The notes below the pieces were generated by a model that saw only the letters and a program-made list of their open reading frames with translations, was not told the DNA's origin and made no database searches. A program made the translations under genes and the position numbers. Below, piece after piece: positions 58,639 to 64,000 of a stretch of 64,000 nt of DNA; position 1 is the first letter of the stretch; each line of letters starts with the position of its first letter. Source of the DNA: Parasitella parasitica (lineage: Eukaryota > Mucoromycota > Mucoromycetes > Mucorales > Mucoraceae); contig MU619304.1 in the NCBI GenBank assembly GCA_025201805.1, positions 37,539 to 101,538 on the forward strand, read 5' to 3'.

Positions 58639-60207
58639 CTAATTTATCTCTAGCAAGACGTCTGATTCTAACGCTAAACATTCAAGCGCCAATGTGGTAA
58701 CATCATCGATTTGGCAATCTGTGAGTGTCAGTTTTGATAAAGCGGTGCAATGCTTGAATAAGAACAGGAAGATGCGTTTATCAATAGAGATATTCTGAAT
58801 AGCCAAGTATTTTAAAGAGTTGTTGTCGGCTTTTTTAGTGGTGGTTGATAAGATTAGGTTGCGTCCAGAGAATTCATATAAATGTGATGCTACAGTTAAC
58901 GATTCCAAGTTTGAAAAGTAGTTTAGAATTTGGTCGAAATGTACATGTCGTTTTTTTGTCATAATATTTGACCCTGAAAACTCGCATACAGCTCCTATCT
59001 CCATCGTGAGATGCAAAACAAGTTTATTGATGGGGCGAATAATTGTATATTCCAACATATTCAACTCGCTGACACTATGATCGTAGTTTTCATTAAACTC
59101 TCGAATAAACCGATATTCTATTTCGTACTTTGTCTTTGCTTTTTCTGATGATTTGAATGTCTTCAGTTTGAATCCATGAAAGCGATCGAAATTTCCAGGA
59201 ATGTTAAAAGATGCTCTCACCGAAACAGGTATGGATTTGTTCAGAATTTTGTCACAGTGATTATATAACAAAGTAGCAGTTGCAGCTTGCATAAACGATA
59301 TATCGGCAATAAATTTGAAATCCATTTCCAACTCTCGAATGCCTGTGCTTTTTATCAAATCCATAATCGACCGCACAATTTCGAACTTGGTATAAGGTCT
59401 CGAGGTATATCCAGATTGTCGAGGAGGTGTATTACTTATAATCAGTGTGAGTGTATCTATGCTGTGATATGTGGATTTGATAATTGAAAACCATGCTGAA
59501 TCTGGATGATGAATAAGACATTTCAAGTGCTGAACATGATTATTACTGTTGTCAACAAGAGGGATACTAAAGCTGCTATCAGTGATGTTCTCCATGCATG
59601 CCATCAAACAAAAATCCTGGACAAGTGGGGCACAATTGTGTAATGACCTTACTATGTCGATTGTCAAAAGCAAATGACGAGTAGCAATCTCCATTTTCAA
59701 CAATTTCGGACAAGGCGTTGACATGAAGGTGAGAATGTATTCATCTTGTGCAAAGAATGCCACTTCTTCCAACCTATCCTTGATTCTGTTGCACACGTCA
59801 AAGGATACCCTGTTTCTGGAAATGGGCACTATTCGTAAATGCGGCCAAATGTTGGTTAAATCGAGTTCGTTCATGCAGCGCCAATATTTCGTATGAAAAA
59901 ACATTAAAATGTTCAAATTAACACAGTATCGAGATAGCAGCTCAAACTCTGTAGATGTCACTGGCCTCTCGTTGAAGTCTTCAATGTACAATTCCAATTT
60001 TTTGACAAATTTGCCGGGCGTTAGCTCGTGATGTGCGATAATGTATAAAAAAACTCGAAAAGAACGACATGTTCTTATAACTACTGAGTTGTAAAGGGAC
60101 TCGAACATCGGTCTATACCAGCTTCTACAAACCAAAATGCATTGAAGTGCATCTTTTTGCGAAAGGTATCCAGATATATGCTGCACTACTTCGAAAGGTA
60201 CAATCAT
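58639..60207 (-). CDS. F-box protein with LRR-like C-terminus, 522 aa, single exon
   Basis: The N-terminus (residues about 2-45: PFEVVQHISGYLSQKDALQCILVCRSWYRP, written here as the F-box core) fits the F-box consensus P.E....I..yL...D.....V.r.W. The remainder has repeated Leu-rich segments and a C-terminal run (LKYLAIQNISI, LSKLTLTDCQI) typical of leucine-rich repeats in Mucorales F-box proteins. Such proteins recruit substrates to SCF ubiquitin ligases through Skp1. The substrate is unknown. These genomes carry many paralogues, so no orthologue is claimed. Confidence 0.8.
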   Translation of the reverse strand: MIVPFEVVQHISGYLSQKDALQCILVCRSWYRPMFESLYNSVVIRTCRSFRVFLYIIAHHELTPGKFVKKLELYIEDFNERPVTSTEFELLSRYCVNLNILMFFHTKYWRCMNELDLTNIWPHLRIVPISRNRVSFDVCNRIKDRLEEVAFFAQDEYILTFMSTPCPKLLKMEIATRHLLLTIDIVRSLHNCAPLVQDFCLMACMENITDSSFSIPLVDNSNNHVQHLKCLIHHPDSAWFSIIKSTYHSIDTLTLIISNTPPRQSGYTSRPYTKFEIVRSIMDLIKSTGIRELEMDFKFIADISFMQAATATLLYNHCDKILNKSIPVSVRASFNIPGNFDRFHGFKLKTFKSSEKAKTKYEIEYRFIREFNENYDHSVSELNMLEYTIIRPINKLVLHLTMEIGAVCEFSGSNIMTKKRHVHFDQILNYFSNLESLTVASHLYEFSGRNLILSTTTKKADNNSLKYLAIQNISIDKRIFLFLFKHCTALSKLTLTDCQIDDVTTLALECLALESDVLLEIN

Positions 60208-61651
60208 TATTTTGTCGTGTAGGAAAAAATAAGGAAAAGAAAAGAATTAGTGCCCATCACGTAAATTCTGAAAAAGAACTGTTACACTCAATTAGACTGC
60301 ATATTGCCTTGTCAATATTGTTTATATTCTTAAAACACTTCGTAACTTCAATGATTATAATTACTGAATGGTTTAAAGAATCTTATAACATTCCTATATC
60401 CTTATATCCCAACATCGGTATTAATACATGATTTATCAGATTTTGTAAAATGCAATCAGAATAGTAAGTACCGTTTGAAGAACTTGGTAAGATTATTTTT
60501 GACCCTAAAATAAAGCTATAAGTTTGGTGATATGGTAATATTTCTGGGAAGATTGAACTGACGTTTTCATGTATTTTAATTTGAAATCCTTTAAAGTCGA
60601 AATTAACCATCTGTTACCAATATTTATACTTTCCGAAATGACTAGTCAGATTAGCCCATTTGCCTTAATTGACCACAAGTAATTATAAAATGCGTGATGG
60701 AGTGCAATTATCTGGTAAAAGCGGAATGTGTCGTAGGTCTTTGGTTAGGGACAAGAGAGTATCAATTTCGGGGTAGTGAAAAAAAAAAGTAGCGTATTGA
60801 TTCGAGCACAGCAAGACAAATGAAATAACGGTGGTCGCTGAGAGCGTTATACTGAAAGGTAATTGTCCTTTGAAAGCAATTGAAGAATGCGTTTTAACAG
60901 CTGGGAGATGTCTTTGGTAGACATACCGTACTCATTATTTTTCACTTGGGGCAAAAAATTTGTGGCTCCAAGGTGAAGGCATTAATTACCACAAATCAAT
61001 TTTGTTAGCTTGGAAATAACCTTATTTTTAATAGTAACGCTACTGTCTGCCATGCGCCTCTTTTTCACGAAGGTTAACGAAAGATTATTGAAATTTTTTA
61101 AAGTCAAAATGACTAATTTTATCTTGTGAGAAATGTGGCATTGTCACTCCCAATAAACTCGGGATTTGATTGCTCCTCCAGCTTTGACAGACACACAAGA
61201 TATATTAACGCATTATAAAAGCCTGTTTTGTAATTTTTAGCTTAGAACGACTTGCATTGTTATGCTTAAAGGATATATGAATATAGTTGGCTCAAAAAAA
61301 TGTATAACGTTATAAAACAAAATCAGGCAAAAACTTATGACTTCATTGATAAGAAACAATGTCATCTTTTTATACTAAATTATATTATTGTAACACTATT
61401 TGTAATTATTGGTTAAACATTGCACTTGGTATGTAATACCAAGTTATAATTACTTGTTATTGTATATCAATAGCTTATTCCTTGCCATTGTATACTAATA
61501 ATTATCAATCTAATAATTGCTTGATCCCATGCCTTTCTGGCACAACATGGGTGACACAACTTCTCAAAACAATAAATGCATAAATGAGATATATTGTGCT
61601 CGTCGGTAATAATCGACACTATGTTTTTTCAGGTATTATCGAAGTCATTCT
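60208..61651. other. intergenic, no confident gene
   Basis: AT-rich. A minus-strand frame at 60383-60610 (75 codons, ATG start) is unidentified and could be a remnant. Nothing else was recognised. Confidence 0.4.
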
Positions 61652-62193
61652 TGATCTGCCTTAATCCACTATAGGAGATTGTCCAACGACGTATTGTTAT
61701 ACTTGTCGAAATAGGAGAATGAAGTCTCTGTTTCAAATCAAGAAGGTTGCTCCTGTATCGCACGACTTTGTTTTTGACAAACGTTAAGGCACTTTCAGTG
61801 ATCAAGGATGAATAATGCAGTAGTATAATAATACATTGTATAACATGACAACAGGGATAGTGTTACTTGAAAGTTAGCCTTGCCTATGAAATACATTCAC
61901 TATGATGATCTGCATTCCACTTCTAGATTCATCCAGTTACCTTAAATTGATATAGACTACATATATTAACAGGGTACGATGTATTATTACACTACAAGGC
62001 CATTGATCTTTGATCTGACAGTACCTTATTGTTTGTCAATCATACAGATATGTGTTACAGATAACCTTCCTGATTTGAAGCAAAGACTTTATTCTCCTGT
62101 TTCGACAAGTATAACAACACATCATTGGACAATCTCCAATCTTTAATTGAAGTACACTATCATGATCTCCTATCCTACATTAGGGCAGATCAG
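61652..62193. repeat. fold-back (long imperfect inverted repeat), about 540 bp
   Basis: Left arm about 61652-61840 and right arm about 61975-62193 are reverse complements with a ~134-bp loop. The best segment, 61674-61748 against 62063-62137, aligns without gaps over 75 bp with 8 differences, all transitions. Outer parts contain small indels (the right arm has about 40 extra bases near 62140-62180). It has no coding capacity, consistent with a MITE or fold-back element. No target-site duplication was recognised. Confidence 0.8.
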
Positions 62194-63381
62194 TATGGCG
62201 GATAAGTAAAAGAGGAAGCAAATCTTATAAACCTGTTTGTCACCTATCAGCTCTAGAGAATAACCTACATGCCTTTCATGATCTTTCGTTTTACATCAAG
62301 GAGTAGTGTTGTGCTCAGTCGATACGTCATGCCAGACACCGTGAATCTTACGAAGCTCGGTAACCGTCCTATATTACTCTGAGTCTGCTCAACTTAAATC
62401 ACAAAGCTAAACTTATTGATAAATGATTTAAATTCATAAAGATTAGTTGGTTAAATATGGATAGGTCTTGGCTCTGTCTACTGCCATGCTATGATCATGT
62501 TTGAAATTCAACTGTCAAACATAATCAGATTTTATTCTAAAATTGATTCGTGTGGATTTATGCTAAATAAATAAATGACTTCTTATCAATCAATGAAATC
62601 ATTAGTTTTGTAGCTGGTAGATTAAGTTTTTGTTACATTCTTATTTCTATTAGCATATAAAACCGTCTACTGTGTTCATATCAAGATCTGGTGCAGCAAC
62701 TTCATACATGATCAATAAATTTTGACCAAATTTCAAGTTTTTAAGTGTATGCTTAATTGCAGCCAAGGTATACTTTCTCCTCGCAATAGTCAGGAGCATC
62801 TTTGTCCATGTGCCCCAAGACTATTGAAAGGTAATGGGGCAGAGGATTCAGCATTTGATTTGGCGCTAGAACTGAAAGGAATGATAGAAACGCTGTAGAA
62901 GGCCCTGGCTTGATTTTGAAGTTTCTCTAACTTATGACTGATCTCTTTAACATCAAGTGTAGTCTCTTTGCCTTTGTTATGTTTGACCTCGAATGTGGTT
63001 TACTTAAGAACTAGTAGTAATAAAGGCAAAAGGAGAATTTGACCCTAATGAACGTAACTAGGCCTATTTCATTGCAATAAGTAAAATGGTAGAAAAGGCA
63101 AAAATAAACGCTCAAGCAAGTTTGATGGCAAATCACCAAAGAGGATATTTAGTCTATTAGTTATTTTTTATGTTTATTTAGAGCTAGTTTTCAAATGAAT
63201 TAACATTTGTGGCAATAGCTACATGAGTCTGGATAGAATTTGGCTGTTGTTCTTGTCAAAGTAGTTGCGAATAACAATCGTATTGAGTTTAGAAAACGAG
63301 GTGGGTCTGTATAGTTTTCTAGAACTCAAAATGTTTGTTTGCTTTCTATTCTTTTTGACCATTTTACACACCCAACAAATC
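62194..63381. other. intergenic, no gene seen
   Basis: About 1.2 kb upstream of the Dad2-like gene. No coding-like frame or structured RNA was recognised. Confidence 0.4.
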
Positions 63382-63759
63382 ATGAAACGAACCATATCGA
63401 AAAGAGATGCCGACCATAGACAATCTACGACTAAGGAAACTGATAACACAACACTTGCTTCGTTAGCAAAAGAAAAGATTGTAAACAACCCTCCATCAGC
63501 ACAAAAACTTGCACTTATCCAGGCCAAGCAACAAGAAGCTGATGAACTAGTGAAAATCAATGAATTGGGTGCCGACATGGTAAAATATATTCAAAAATTA
63601 GCAAATGGAGTGGAAATAGCAACGCACAGTGCGCAAAAAACAGGCGATACTTTAGAAAATTGGGAAAGGGTGTTTACAACTATGGGAGAAATGAATAGAG
63701 GAGAAGAAAAGACAAACGAGACTTGGGTGAGATTCAAGACTTCGCCAAACTTAAACTGA
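63382..63759 (+). CDS. DAD2: DASH complex subunit Dad2-like protein, 125 aa
   Basis: Single exon. The core (residues about 40-105) is a heptad-rich helix, KLALIQAKQQEADELVKINE then a second helix, followed by ENWERVFTTM, matching the Dad2 pattern (K..EL..L..I...S......L.....VA.VL.NW..VF). Dad2 is a small coiled-coil subunit of the DASH/Dam1 kinetochore ring that couples chromosomes to spindle microtubules in fungi. The start at 63382 was chosen over an in-frame ATG 39 codons upstream because the extra residues form an unlikely hydrophobic segment. Similarity is by eye only. Confidence 0.7.
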   Translation: MKRTISKRDADHRQSTTKETDNTTLASLAKEKIVNNPPSAQKLALIQAKQQEADELVKINELGADMVKYIQKLANGVEIATHSAQKTGDTLENWERVFTTMGEMNRGEEKTNETWVRFKTSPNLN

Positions 63760-63920
63760 ACAATGATACCACAATGTATTTTGCTACGCGACTTTCCTGT
63801 TTGACATGTAAATAAATCGAGGGTTTACACGATGATTGTTGTGTATGTATAAAGCAGGCTTTTGAAACTCAAATTTTTTTGTTTTACTTTTCTCTCTCGT
63901 TTCTTGTATATAACACTGTT

Positions 63921-64000
63921 ATGAGTGAGCGAAGCTTTTCGCCTATTTTGAGATCACCTTTATCTCGTTCTCCAAGACGCAGAAGATCTTACTCACCACG
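63921..64000 (+). CDS. start of an SR-rich protein, truncated by the window edge
   Basis: An ATG at 63921 opens a frame of 26 codons to the window end, beginning MSERSFSPILRSPLSRSPRR and continuing with more Ser-Arg-Pro. SR/SP-rich N-termini occur in splicing-related RNA-binding proteins (for example Tra2- or SR-type). The functional part is outside the window. Confidence 0.6.
   Translation, partial: MSERSFSPILRSPLSRSPRRRRSYSP

Overview
This window is AT-rich eukaryotic DNA with dense spliced genes and very short introns (about 35-93 nt, GT...AG, often with a CTAAT/CTAAC-like branch site). The gene set (WASP with a WH1 domain, Sla1, a Skt5-type SEL1 protein with a CaaX end, a DASH Dad2-like protein, Zn2Cys6 and bZIP/DUF3425 factors) and the types of repeat genes point to a filamentous fungus of the Mucoromycota, probably Mucorales. 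That placement is inference from protein character, not from a database search. No rRNA, tRNA or CRISPR was recognised.

Layout. 1-560: tail of a SWIM-finger-like gene. 1-5.1 kb: a hypothetical protein, a SANT/trihelix-like protein and an HSF-family transcription factor. 6.8-11.4 kb (minus strand): TFIIH subunit p62/Tfb1 and a WASP/Las17 homologue. 12.3-15.9 kb (plus strand): a Skt5-like chitin synthase regulator and a Hos2/HDAC3-type deacetylase. 17.3-17.9 kb (minus strand): a DUF202 membrane protein. 18.1-24.4 kb: a mobile-element graveyard with a broken Helitron-type helicase, a 1,485-bp repeat monomer and a decayed transposon-associated gene with an 83-bp tandem duplication. 24.8-40.7 kb: host genes, namely a bZIP factor, a Msc7-like aldehyde dehydrogenase, a regulator with a duplicated domain, Tel2, and a 1,613-residue fatty acyl-CoA reductase/acyltransferase fusion. 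42.0-45.6 kb: a second graveyard with a solo LTR, a nearly identical inverted copy of the 1,485-bp monomer and another broken transposon gene. 47.6-64 kb: a promethin-like protein interrupted by an assembly gap, a Zn2Cys6 factor, cyclophilin A, Sla1, an Rsr1/Rap1 GTPase, a polytopic membrane protein, an F-box protein, a 0.54-kb fold-back element, a Dad2-like protein and the start of an SR-rich protein.

Links between genes. WASP/Las17 and Sla1 are physical partners in yeast actin-patch endocytosis. Rsr1 and Skt5 act in polarity and cell-wall chitin deposition. Hos2, Tfb1, Tel2 and Dad2 are core nuclear functions. These are scattered housekeeping genes, not a cluster. The most unusual items are the inverted pair of repeat monomers bracketing the 24.8-40.7 kb host block, the reductase/acyltransferase fusion whose HX4D histidine is a serine, and the fold-back element whose mismatches in its best-matched segment are all transitions. 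I found no clear case of a wholly new biological system. Exon structures were derived by hand from splice motifs and frame continuity.
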